Positions 6,971 to 13,705 of a DNA stretch of 14,625 nucleotides are shown here, piece after piece; the stretch's first letter is position 1, and every line of letters starts with the position of its first letter. Source of the DNA: an uncultured Streptococcus sp. (lineage in GTDB: Bacteria > Bacillota > Bacilli > Lactobacillales > Streptococcaceae); NCBI RefSeq assembly GCF_943912555.1, contig NZ_CALTUR010000037.1, forward strand, positions 1-14,625, read 5' to 3'. The position numbers and the translations under genes were made by a program. The notes beneath the pieces were generated by a model. That model ran no database searches. It worked only from the letters and a program-made list of their open reading frames with translations, and had not been told where the DNA came from.

Positions 6971-7849
6971 ATGCAAGGACAAATCATTAAAGCCTTGGCT
7001 GGGTTCTACTATGTAGAGAGTGAGGGCAAGGTTTATCAAACACGGGCGCGTGGAAATTTCCGTAAAAAAGGCCATACTCCCTACGTTGGGGATTGGGTAG
7101 ATTTTTCTGCAGAGGAAAATTCAGAAGGCTATATTCTCAAGATTTATGAACGAAAAAACAGTCTGGTCCGTCCACCTATTGTCAATATTGACCAAGCTGT
7201 AGTAATCATGTCCGTCAAGGAACCTGAATTTAACAGCAATTTGCTGGATCGGTTCTTGGTTCTTTTGGAACACAAGGGCATCCATCCAATCGTCTATATT
7301 TCCAAGATGGATTTGTTGGAAGATAGGTCAGAATTGGATTTTTACCAACAAACCTATGGTGCTATTGGATACGATTTTGTGACCAGTAAAGAGGAACTCC
7401 TGCCTTTGTTAACAGGCAAAGTGACGGTCTTTATGGGGCAGACAGGTGTTGGGAAATCAACTCTTCTCAATAAAATCGCACCGGACCTTAATCTTGAAAC
7501 AGGAGAAATCTCAGACAGTCTGGGTCGTGGGCGCCATACCACTCGAGCAGTTAGTTTTTATAATCTCAATGGAGGTAAAATCGCAGACACACCAGGTTTT
7601 TCATCCTTGGACTATGAAGTATCAACGGCGGAAGACCTTAATCAGGCCTTCCCAGAGATTGGCACTGTCAGCCGAGACTGTAAATTCCGCACTTGTACCC
7701 ATACCCATGAGCCGTTCTGTGCAGTTAAGCCTGCTGTAGAAGAGGGTACCATTGCGTCCTTCCGTTTTGACAACTACCTGCAATTCCTCAGTGAAATTGA
7801 AAATCGTAGAGAAACCTACAAAAAAGTCAGCAAAAAAATTCCAAAATAA
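6971..7849 (+). CDS. rsgA: Ribosome small-subunit-dependent GTPase A
   Basis: A 292-residue circularly permuted GTPase (RsgA/YloQ/YjeQ) that binds 30S subunits and helps their final maturation. Domains in order: an N-terminal OB-fold (about 1-70); a permuted GTPase core with the G4-like SKMD at 111-114, the P-loop GQTGVGKST at 156-164, GRHTT near 187-191 (switch) and G3 DTPGF at 206-210; then a zinc knuckle with C237, C242, H244 and C250 matching the CX4CXHX5C pattern. The G4 motif is SKMD where classical GTPases have NKxD. The start at 6971 was chosen because AAGGA lies about 7 nt upstream and the product begins at the conserved MQGQIIKA; an upstream in-frame ATG at 6944 lies inside rsmA. 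rpe follows after 10 nt. Confidence 0.97.
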   Translation: MQGQIIKALAGFYYVESEGKVYQTRARGNFRKKGHTPYVGDWVDFSAEENSEGYILKIYERKNSLVRPPIVNIDQAVVIMSVKEPEFNSNLLDRFLVLLEHKGIHPIVYISKMDLLEDRSELDFYQQTYGAIGYDFVTSKEELLPLLTGKVTVFMGQTGVGKSTLLNKIAPDLNLETGEISDSLGRGRHTTRAVSFYNLNGGKIADTPGFSSLDYEVSTAEDLNQAFPEIGTVSRDCKFRTCTHTHEPFCAVKPAVEEGTIASFRFDNYLQFLSEIENRRETYKKVSKKIPK

Positions 7850-7859
7850 GGAGAAACCT

Positions 7860-8516
7860 ATGTCTCAATACAAGATTGCTCCGTCAATTCTGGCAGCAGA
7901 TTATGCCAACTTTGAACGTGAAATCAAACGTCTAGAAGCAACTGGTGCAGAATATGCCCATATCGATATCATGGATGGTCACTTTGTACCACAAATCAGT
8001 TTTGGTGCAGGTGTGGTCGAATCTCTTCGTCCCCATAGCAAGATGGTCTTTGACTGCCATTTGATGGTAGCTAATCCAGAGCATCATCTGGAAGACTTTG
8101 CGCGTGCGGGAGCAGATATCATCAGCATCCATGTGGAAGCAACGCCTCATATTCATGGCGCCCTCCAAAAAATTCGTTCACTCGGTGTCAAGCCTTCGGT
8201 TGTCATTAATCCTGGTACGCCTGTTGAAGCCATTAGGCACGTCCTTCATCTAGTTGACCAAGTCTTGGTGATGACAGTGAACCCTGGCTTCGGTGGTCAA
8301 GCCTTTCTACCTGAAACCATGGATAAGGTTCGTGAGCTGGTTGCACTTCGTAAGGAAAAAGGTTTGAACTTTGAAATCGAAGTGGATGGTGGGATTGATG
8401 ATAAAACGATTGCTCAAGCTAAAGAAGCTGGTGCGACCGTTTTTGTAGCAGGTTCCTATGTCTTTAGGGGAGAAGTCAATGAGCGAGTACAAACTCTCAG
8501 AAAACAACTGGACTAG
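7860..8516 (+). CDS. rpe: Ribulose-phosphate 3-epimerase
   Basis: A 218-residue TIM-barrel enzyme interconverting D-ribulose 5-phosphate and D-xylulose 5-phosphate in the pentose phosphate pathway, in the cytosol. All expected residues are visible: S9 in APSILAAD, metal ligands H34 and D36 in HIDIMDGHFVP, H67 in DCHLMV, and D176 in EVDGGID, plus the phosphate-binding NPGFGGQ (141-147) and a late glycine-rich VAGSYVF segment. The start at 7860 follows a strong AAGGAG ribosome-binding site (about 7848-7853) and yields the family's canonical length. A longer in-frame reading beginning inside rsgA adds 36 unrelated residues and is rejected. The final 38 nt overlap thiN in another frame. Confidence 0.97.
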   Translation: MSQYKIAPSILAADYANFEREIKRLEATGAEYAHIDIMDGHFVPQISFGAGVVESLRPHSKMVFDCHLMVANPEHHLEDFARAGADIISIHVEATPHIHGALQKIRSLGVKPSVVINPGTPVEAIRHVLHLVDQVLVMTVNPGFGGQAFLPETMDKVRELVALRKEKGLNFEIEVDGGIDDKTIAQAKEAGATVFVAGSYVFRGEVNERVQTLRKQLD

Positions 8517-9141
8517 GGTTGCCGTTTTTGCAGGCGGAGATCGCGGTCATTATCGGACAGATTTTGATGCTTTTGTCGGTGTGGATCGCGGCTCGCTCTG
8601 GGTCTTGGAAGAAGACTTGCCTCTTGCTCTAGCAGTCGGAGATTTTGATTCTGTGACCGAAGAAGAGCGACAGGTGATTCAAAAACGTGCCCAGTATTTT
8701 GTCCAAGCCCGACCAGAAAAGGATGATACAGATCTGGAATTGACTCTCTTAACCATTTTTGAGAAGAATTCTCAGGCTGAGGTTACTATTTTTGGTGCCT
8801 TGGGTGGTCGTATTGACCATATGCTAGCCAATGTCTTTTTACCTAGCAATCCTAAGTTAGTCCCCTATATACGTCAGATAGCGATTGAGGATGGGCAAAA
8901 TTTGATTGCTTATTGTCCAGAAGGGACCAGTCATCTACATCCCCGTTCAGACTACGACTATCTAGCCTTTATGCCGGTTCGGGATAGCCAGCTGACTATT
9001 CTTGGTGCCAAGTATGAGTTGACAGAGGAAAATTTTTTCTTTAAAAAAGTGTACGCTTCTAACGAATATATAGATAGGGAAGTGTCAGTGACTTGCCCAG
9101 ATGGCTATGTGGTCGTGCTGCATAGCAAGGACAGGAGGTAG
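8479..9141 (+). CDS. thiN: Thiamine pyrophosphokinase
   Basis: A 220-residue enzyme of the thiamine pyrophosphokinase family, transferring pyrophosphate from ATP to thiamine to form the cofactor TPP. Motifs: AVFAGGDRG near 15-23, VGVDRGS near 33-39, GDFDSVTEEE (54-63), KDDTDLELTL (81-90) and GGRIDHMLAN (109-118), which together form the catalytic acidic cluster and substrate site. The C-terminal half carries the beta-sandwich with the region GAKYELTEENFFF. The start at 8479 was chosen for its AGGGGAG ribosome-binding site 6 nt upstream; it lies inside rpe, so the two genes overlap by 38 nt. Another in-frame ATG at 8458 lacks a good site. No TPP riboswitch precedes it. Epimerase and TPP synthesis are linked loosely, because TPP serves transketolase in the same pathway. 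Confidence 0.93.
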   Translation: MSEYKLSENNWTRVAVFAGGDRGHYRTDFDAFVGVDRGSLWVLEEDLPLALAVGDFDSVTEEERQVIQKRAQYFVQARPEKDDTDLELTLLTIFEKNSQAEVTIFGALGGRIDHMLANVFLPSNPKLVPYIRQIAIEDGQNLIAYCPEGTSHLHPRSDYDYLAFMPVRDSQLTILGAKYELTEENFFFKKVYASNEYIDREVSVTCPDGYVVVLHSKDRR

Positions 9142-9142
9142 G

Positions 9143-10399
9143 ATGGAAAGTTTACTTGTTCTATTATTAATTGCCAACCTAGCTGGTCTCTTTCTAATTT
9201 GGCAAAGGCAGGATAAGCAGGAAAAACATCTCAGCAAGAGCTTGGAGGATCAGGCAGATCACTTGTCAGACCAGTTGGATTACCGCTTTGAACAAGCCAG
9301 ACAAGCCAGCCAGTTAGATCAAAAAGACTTGGAAGTAGCTGTCAGCGACCGTTTGCAAGAAGTTCGAATCGAATTGCACCAAGGTTTGACGCAAGTCCGT
9401 CAAGAAATGACAGATAGTCTCCTCCAAACTAGAGACAAGACTGACCAACGTCTCCAAGCCTTGCAGGAATCAAATGAGCAACGTTTGGAACAAATGCGCC
9501 AGACAGTCGAGGAAAAACTAGAAAAAACCTTGCAGACACGCTTGCAGGCTTCCTTTGAGACAGTTTCCAAACAACTGGAGTCGGTCAATCGTGGCCTTGG
9601 AGAAATGCAGACAGTTGCCCGCGATGTCGGAGCCCTCAACAAGGTTCTCTCTGGAACTAAGACGCGAGGAATTCTGGGTGAATTGCAATTGGGGCAAATC
9701 ATTGAAGACATCATGACCCCTGCCCAGTACGAACGAGAATACGCAACGGTTGAAAACTCCAGTGAACGAGTGGAGTATGCCATTAAGTTGCCTGGACAGG
9801 GTGACCAGGAATATGTCTACTTACCGATTGACTCCAAGTTTCCACTGGCAGATTATTATCGCTTAGAAGAAGCCTATGAAGCGGGTGACAAGGACGAGAT
9901 CGAATGCTGTCGTAAGTCACTCTTAGCAAGCGTCAAGCGCTTTGCCAAGGATATTAGGAACAAGTACATAGCACCACCTCGGACGACCAATTTTGGAGTT
10001 TTGTTTGTTCCGACAGAAGGTCTTTACTCAGAAATCGTCCGCAATCCGGTCTTCTTTGATGACTTGAGACGGGAGGAGCAGATTATTGTCGCAGGTCCAA
10101 GTACCCTATCAGCCCTCCTCAATTCCCTATCAGTTGGCTTCAAGACTCTCAATATCCAAAAGAGTGCCGACCATATCAGCAAGACTCTTGCTAGCGTCAA
10201 GACTGAGTTTAGCAAGTTTGGTGGTATTCTGGTCAAGGCACAAAAGCATCTTCAACATGCCTCTGGCAATATTGATGAATTATTAAACCGTCGCACTACA
10301 GCTATCGAGCGAACGCTCCGTCACATTGAGTTGTCAGAAGGTGAGCCTGAGCTTGATCTACTCCATTTCCAAGAAAATGAGGAAGAATATGAAGATTAG
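9143..10399 (+). CDS. rmuC: DNA recombination protein RmuC
   Basis: A 418-residue RmuC-family protein, implicated in E. coli in limiting recombination at inverted repeats; the fold is related to restriction-type endonucleases, but the activity is poorly defined. It starts with one membrane-spanning segment (about residues 3-20, LLVLLLIANLAGLFLIW). A long glutamine-, glutamate- and arginine-rich coiled coil follows (about 24-165), then the conserved core beginning NKVLSGTKTRGILGELQL (166-183). The core continues with YVYLPIDSKFPLADYYRL, ending in a helical region (VKTEFSKFGGILVKAQKHL). The ATG at 9143 lies 1 nt after the thiN stop codon and carries a perfect AGGAGGT (9133-9139), which sits at the end of thiN; spacing to the ATG is short (3 nt). 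A longer reading from 9101 adds a non-family N-terminus. It overlaps yhaM by 11 nt. Confidence 0.95.
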   Translation: MESLLVLLLIANLAGLFLIWQRQDKQEKHLSKSLEDQADHLSDQLDYRFEQARQASQLDQKDLEVAVSDRLQEVRIELHQGLTQVRQEMTDSLLQTRDKTDQRLQALQESNEQRLEQMRQTVEEKLEKTLQTRLQASFETVSKQLESVNRGLGEMQTVARDVGALNKVLSGTKTRGILGELQLGQIIEDIMTPAQYEREYATVENSSERVEYAIKLPGQGDQEYVYLPIDSKFPLADYYRLEEAYEAGDKDEIECCRKSLLASVKRFAKDIRNKYIAPPRTTNFGVLFVPTEGLYSEIVRNPVFFDDLRREEQIIVAGPSTLSALLNSLSVGFKTLNIQKSADHISKTLASVKTEFSKFGGILVKAQKHLQHASGNIDELLNRRTTAIERTLRHIELSEGEPELDLLHFQENEEEYED

Positions 10400-11330
10400 T
10401 CACATGAAAAAAGATGAGCTGTTTGAAGGCTTTTACCTAATCAAATCAGCTGACCTGAGGCAAACTAGAGCTGGGAAAAACTACCTAGCCTTTACCTTCC
10501 AAGATGATAGTGGCGAGATTGAAGGGAAACTCTGGGATGCCCAACCTCATAATGTTGAGGCCTTTACAGCAGGTAAGGTTGTCCACATGAAAGGACGCCG
10601 AGAAGTTTATAACAACACCCCTCAGGTTAACCAAATTACTCTCCGCCTGCCTCAACCTGGTGAACCCAATGACCCAGCTGATTTCAAGGTCAAGTCACCA
10701 GTTGATGTCAAGGAAATCCGTGACTACATGTCGCAAATGATTTTTAAAATTGAAAATCCTGTTTGGCAACGGATTGTCCGAAAGCTCTACACCAAGTATG
10801 ATAAGGAATTTTACTCCTATCCAGCTGCCAAGACTAATCACCATGCCTTTGAAACGGGTTTGGCTTATCATACGGCGACCATGGTGCGTTTGGCAGATGC
10901 TATTAGCGAAGTCTATCCTCAGCTCAATAAGAACCTGCTCTATGCAGGGATTATGCTGCATGACTTGGCTAAGGTCATTGAGTTGACTGGGCCAGACCAG
11001 ACTGAGTATACAGTGCGAGGCAATCTTCTTGGACATATCGCTCTGATTGATAGTGAAATTACCAAGACAGTGATGGAACTCGGCATCGATGATACCAAGG
11101 AAGAAGTCGTTTTGCTTCGTCACGTTATCCTCAGTCACCACGGCTTACTTGAGTATGGAAGTCCAGTCCGTCCACGTATTATGGAAGCAGAGATTATCCA
11201 TATGATTGACAATCTGGATGCAAGCATGATGATGATGTCAACAGCTCTGGCTTTGGTGGATAAAGGAGAGATGACCAATAAAATTTTCGCTATGGACAAT
11301 CGTTCCTTCTATAAACCAGATTTAGATTAA
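10389..11330 (+). CDS. yhaM: 3'-5' exoribonuclease YhaM / CMP-binding factor Cbf1
   Basis: A 313-residue YhaM-family nuclease, called Cbf1 in pneumococcus. Known members degrade RNA and single-stranded DNA 3' to 5' with Mn2+, and the streptococcal enzyme trims short 3' tails of transcripts. An N-terminal OB-fold (about residues 12-90, YLIKSADLRQTRAGKNYLAF to VNQITLRL) is followed by an HD-type phosphohydrolase domain. The latter shows H161 in LAYHTATM, H191-D192 in IMLHDLAKV, H250-H251 in LSHHGLLEYG and D274 in HMIDNLDA. The start is ATG 10389 with GAGGAA just upstream; the product then matches the family length. It begins within rmuC (11-nt overlap) and is the last gene before a terminator-like hairpin. 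Confidence 0.95.
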   Translation: MKISHMKKDELFEGFYLIKSADLRQTRAGKNYLAFTFQDDSGEIEGKLWDAQPHNVEAFTAGKVVHMKGRREVYNNTPQVNQITLRLPQPGEPNDPADFKVKSPVDVKEIRDYMSQMIFKIENPVWQRIVRKLYTKYDKEFYSYPAAKTNHHAFETGLAYHTATMVRLADAISEVYPQLNKNLLYAGIMLHDLAKVIELTGPDQTEYTVRGNLLGHIALIDSEITKTVMELGIDDTKEEVVLLRHVILSHHGLLEYGSPVRPRIMEAEIIHMIDNLDASMMMMSTALALVDKGEMTNKIFAMDNRSFYKPDLD

Positions 11331-11339
11331 TAATTTAAG

Positions 11340-11379
11340 AAAAATGAGCATTTTTTAGGATAAGAATGTTCGTTTTTTT
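11340..11379 (+). terminator. Terminator-like hairpin after yhaM
   Basis: The left arm AAAAATGAGCAT (11340-11351) pairs with ATGTTCGTTTTT (11366-11377) through ten Watson-Crick and two G-U pairs, with a 14-nt loop and a run of seven Ts at 11373-11379. It would end the rsmA-to-yhaM transcript. The right arm coincides with the PurBox-like site and the -35 region of purR. Confidence 0.65.
11365..11377 (-). promoter_or_regulatory. PurBox-like PurR operator upstream of purR
   Basis: On the minus strand the 13 bases read AAAAACGAACATT, matching the lactococcal/streptococcal PurBox consensus AWWWCCGAACWWT at 12 of 13 positions; the first C of CCGAAC is A. It covers the expected -35 position of the purR promoter, which would suit autoregulation. 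Because the same bases form a terminator arm, the match may be partly coincidental. Confidence 0.45.
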
Positions 11380-11388
11380 ATGTGAATA

Positions 11389-11397
11389 TGGTATAAT
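11389..11397 (+). promoter_or_regulatory. Extended -10 promoter of purR
   Basis: TG-G-TATAAT is a perfect extended -10 element, 38 nt upstream of the chosen purR start. The -35 position (TTCGTT, 11369-11374) is poor, as expected where an extended -10 or an activator compensates. Confidence 0.72.
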
Positions 11398-11435
11398 AGA
11401 TAAAATATCAAAATTAAATGAAGTGGGAAATAGAA

Positions 11436-12263
11436 ATGAAATTAAGAAGAAGTGATCGGATGGTTGTCATTTCCAACTATTTGATTAATAATCCTTATAA
11501 ACTAACTAGTCTCAATACTTTTGCTGAAAAGTACGAATCCGCTAAATCATCCATCTCAGAAGATATCGTCATTATCAAACGCGCCTTTGAGGAAATTGAA
11601 ATCGGTCATATTCAGACTGTGACTGGGGCTGGTGGAGGTGTCATCTTCACACCATCAATCTCAAGTCATGATGCCAAGGAAATGGTTGAGGATTTGCGTG
11701 CTAAGTTGTCAGAAAGTGACCGTATCTTGCCAGGTGGTTACATCTACTTGTCTGATCTGCTTAGCACACCAGCTATCTTGAAAAATATTGGTCGTATTAT
11801 TGCCAAGAGCTTTATGGACCAAAAAATTGACGCGGTTATGACAGTAGCGACCAAGGGTGTTCCACTTGCAAATGCAGTTGCTAATGTACTCAATGTTCCC
11901 TTTGTCATTGTGCGCCGTGACTTGAAAATTACCGAAGGTTCAACGGTTAGCGTCAACTATGTTTCAGGTTCAAGTGGTGACCGCATTGAGAAAATGTTCC
12001 TTTCAAAACGTAGTCTCAAGGCAGGCAGCCGTGTCTTGATTGTGGATGACTTCTTGAAAGGCGGAGGAACTGTCAATGGGATGATTAGTCTTTTGCGTGA
12101 GTTTGATTCAGAATTGGCTGGTGTAGCGGTCTTTGCGGACAATGCCCAAGAAGAACGTGAAAAGCAGTTTGACTACAAGTCACTCTTGAAGGTAACCAAT
12201 ATTGATGTCAAGAACCAAGCCATCGATGTTGCGGTTGGCAATATCTTTGACGGAGATAAATAA
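11436..12263 (+). CDS. purR: Purine operon regulator PurR (PRPP-responsive)
   Basis: A 275-residue PurR of the Gram-positive type: an N-terminal winged-helix DNA-binding domain (about 1-73, MKLRRSDRMVVISNYLI onward) fused to a phosphoribosyltransferase-like effector domain. The PRPP loop is visible as VLIVDDFLKGGGT (200-212), and ATKGVPLA (138-145) is the corresponding phosphate-binding turn. In B. subtilis PurR represses purine genes until PRPP accumulates; in Lactococcus it activates through PurBoxes. It has no relation to LacI-type PurR of enterobacteria. The start ATG at 11436 is preferred over an in-frame ATG at 11418, since it gives the family N-terminus and has a weak GGGAAA site upstream, while 11418 has none. 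It is followed by a hairpin and then lysA. Confidence 0.95.
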   Translation: MKLRRSDRMVVISNYLINNPYKLTSLNTFAEKYESAKSSISEDIVIIKRAFEEIEIGHIQTVTGAGGGVIFTPSISSHDAKEMVEDLRAKLSESDRILPGGYIYLSDLLSTPAILKNIGRIIAKSFMDQKIDAVMTVATKGVPLANAVANVLNVPFVIVRRDLKITEGSTVSVNYVSGSSGDRIEKMFLSKRSLKAGSRVLIVDDFLKGGGTVNGMISLLREFDSELAGVAVFADNAQEEREKQFDYKSLLKVTNIDVKNQAIDVAVGNIFDGDK

Positions 12264-12274
12264 GAGATAGAACT

Positions 12275-12306
12275 AAAGGTTGGAACGATAGTCCCAGCCT
12301 TTCTTT
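12275..12306 (+). terminator. Probable terminator after purR
   Basis: AAAGGTTGG (12275-12283) pairs with CCAGCCTTT (12294-12302) including one G-U pair. After an A-C mismatch, two further pairs (A12285-T12292, C12286-G12291) close a GATA loop. A short pyrimidine tail, TTCTTT, follows. The stem is good but the U-run is interrupted, so some read-through to lysA is plausible. Confidence 0.55.
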
Positions 12307-12329
12307 GCAAATAGAATAGAAGGAAACTT

Positions 12330-13592
12330 ATGAAAACACCATTTATAAATAAAGAAGACTTAGAAACGATTGTTGCCGAGTTCCCGACACCCTTTCACTT
12401 GTATGATGAGAAAGGAATACGTGAAAAAGCACGAGCTGTCAATCAAGCCTTTTCGTGGAACAAGGGCTTTAAGGAATATTTTGCTGTTAAAGCTACTCCA
12501 ACCCCAGCTATTTTGAAAATTCTCCAAGAAGAAGGCTGTGGTGTGGACTGCTCTAGTTATGTGGAGCTTTTGATGAGTCATAAACTGGATTTCCCTGGTT
12601 CTGAGATCATGTTCTCTTCAAACAACACGCCAGACAAGGAATATGCCTATGCAAGTGAATTGGGTGCGACCATTAACTTGGATGCCTTTGAAGATATTGA
12701 ACATCTGGAGAGAGCAGCAGGTATTCCAGAAATCATCTCTTGTCGTTACAATCCTGGCGGTGTTTTTGAACTAGGAACAGACATCATGGACAATCCTGGA
12801 GAGGCCAAGTTTGGCATGACCAAGGACCAGCTCTTTGAAGCTTTTGCCATCTTGAAGGAAAAAGGAGCTAAGACCTTTGGGATTCACTCCTTCCTAGCAT
12901 CTAATACTGTTACTCATCTCTATTATCCAGAGTTGGCTCGTCAGCTTTTTGAATTGGCTGTTGAAATCAAGGAAAAGTTGGGCATTTCGCTAGACTTTAT
13001 CAATCTTTCTGGCGGTATTGGTGTCAATTATCGTCCAGACCAGGAGCCAAATGATATCGCCTTGATTGGTGAGGGAGTTCGTAAAGTTTATGAAGAAGTC
13101 CTTACACCTGCAGGACTTGGTCAGGTCAAGATTTTCACCGAATTGGGTCGTTTTATGTTGGCACCTCACGGTGCTTTGGTCACAAGAGTTACCCATAAGA
13201 AGGAAACCTACCGTACCTATCTCGGTGTGGATGCATCAGCAGTCAACCTCATGCGTCCAGCCATGTACGGAGCCTACCACCATATTACCAATCTGACACA
13301 TCCAGAAGGACCAGCTGAAGTAGTAGATGTGGTTGGTTCACTTTGTGAAAACAATGATAAATTTGCAGTGAATCGTGAACTTCCTCATACAGAAATCGGT
13401 GATTTGCTGGTAATTCATGATACAGGTGCCCATGGTTTTTCAATGGGCTACCAGTATAATGCTAAACTTCGTTCTGCGGAAATTCTTTATACTGAAGAAG
13501 GCAAAGCCCGTCAAATCCGCCGTGCAGAGCGCCCTGAGGACTATTTTGCAACCTTGTATGGTTTTGATTTTGAAGAAGAATCTGAGAAGTAA
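12330..13592 (+). CDS. lysA: Diaminopimelate decarboxylase
   Basis: A 420-residue PLP enzyme of the alanine racemase/ornithine decarboxylase fold (type III), converting meso-diaminopimelate to L-lysine, the last step of lysine synthesis. Lysine is also the cross-linking residue of streptococcal peptidoglycan. Visible features: the PLP-binding lysine K54 in YFAVKATPTP, H186 in FGIHSFLASN, the glycine-rich phosphate loop SGGIGVNY (227-234), ELGRFMLAPHGALV (271-284) and GSLCENND (336-343), with C339 and E340 completing the active site across the dimer. It starts with AGAAGGAAAC upstream of the ATG. No -35/-10 pair is convincing in the 66-nt gap behind purR, nor is there room for a lysine riboswitch, so it may depend on read-through from purR or on a weak promoter. 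Carboxynorspermidine decarboxylase is a relative, but the motifs favour LysA. Confidence 0.88.
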   Translation: MKTPFINKEDLETIVAEFPTPFHLYDEKGIREKARAVNQAFSWNKGFKEYFAVKATPTPAILKILQEEGCGVDCSSYVELLMSHKLDFPGSEIMFSSNNTPDKEYAYASELGATINLDAFEDIEHLERAAGIPEIISCRYNPGGVFELGTDIMDNPGEAKFGMTKDQLFEAFAILKEKGAKTFGIHSFLASNTVTHLYYPELARQLFELAVEIKEKLGISLDFINLSGGIGVNYRPDQEPNDIALIGEGVRKVYEEVLTPAGLGQVKIFTELGRFMLAPHGALVTRVTHKKETYRTYLGVDASAVNLMRPAMYGAYHHITNLTHPEGPAEVVDVVGSLCENNDKFAVNRELPHTEIGDLLVIHDTGAHGFSMGYQYNAKLRSAEILYTEEGKARQIRRAERPEDYFATLYGFDFEEESEK

Positions 13593-13606
13593 TTGAAAAT
13601 GAAATT

Positions 13607-13652
13607 GAAAAACAGATTGCTTTCTAAAAAATAGACAAAAATCTTGTTTTTC
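13607..13652 (+). terminator. Weak candidate terminator after lysA
   Basis: GAAAAACAGAT (13607-13617) can pair with ATCTTGTTTTTC (13641-13652) with a single bulged base and a 23-nt loop. The pairing is AT-rich and the distal side is not a clean T-run, so this is tentative. It overlaps the -35 region of the pflA promoter. Confidence 0.3.
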
Positions 13653-13671
13653 CTTCAAGTCGTGATATAAT
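13644..13671 (+). promoter_or_regulatory. Promoter of pflA
   Basis: TTGTTT (-35, 13644-13649), a 16-nt spacer and TATAAT (-10, 13666-13671), with an extended TG-A just before the -10 (13663-13665). Transcription should start near 13678, leaving a leader of about 28 nt. Confidence 0.8.
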
Positions 13672-13677
13672 AAAACT

Positions 13678-13691
13678 ATAAAACGTTTTCA
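13678..13691 (+). promoter_or_regulatory. cre-like CcpA site at the pflA transcription start
   Basis: ATAAAACGTTTTCA matches the catabolite-responsive element TGWAANCGNTNWCA in 12 of 14 positions (only the first two differ) and has a palindromic AAAACGTTTT core. Lying over the presumed start site, it would be expected to let CcpA repress pflA when sugar is plentiful, in keeping with control of mixed-acid fermentation in streptococci. Confidence 0.6.
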
Positions 13692-13705
13692 AGGAAGGTA
13701 ACGAT

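Noticed and set aside
7752..7859. N-terminal extension of rpe by 36 residues into rsgA
   Set aside because: The extension is rsgA sequence in another frame. The ATG at 7860 has a strong ribosome-binding site and gives the standard enzyme length.
8440..8480. TPP riboswitch before thiN
   Set aside because: thiN starts inside rpe with no non-coding leader.
9400..9783. Minus-strand frame of 127 codons inside rmuC
   Set aside because: It is antisense to the well-supported rmuC coiled-coil region. The serine- and arginine-rich translation is typical of an antisense shadow.
9143..10399. RmuC together with TatD, RNase M5 and YhaM as a possible defence or DNA-processing system
   Set aside because: All are common housekeeping genes in streptococci with known families. 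Nothing in the arrangement shows toxin, effector or mobile-element features.
13593..13625. Imperfect repeat AATTGAAAAT/AATTGAAAAA after lysA as a possible operator
   Set aside because: It is only two A/T-rich units of low complexity, indistinguishable from background composition.
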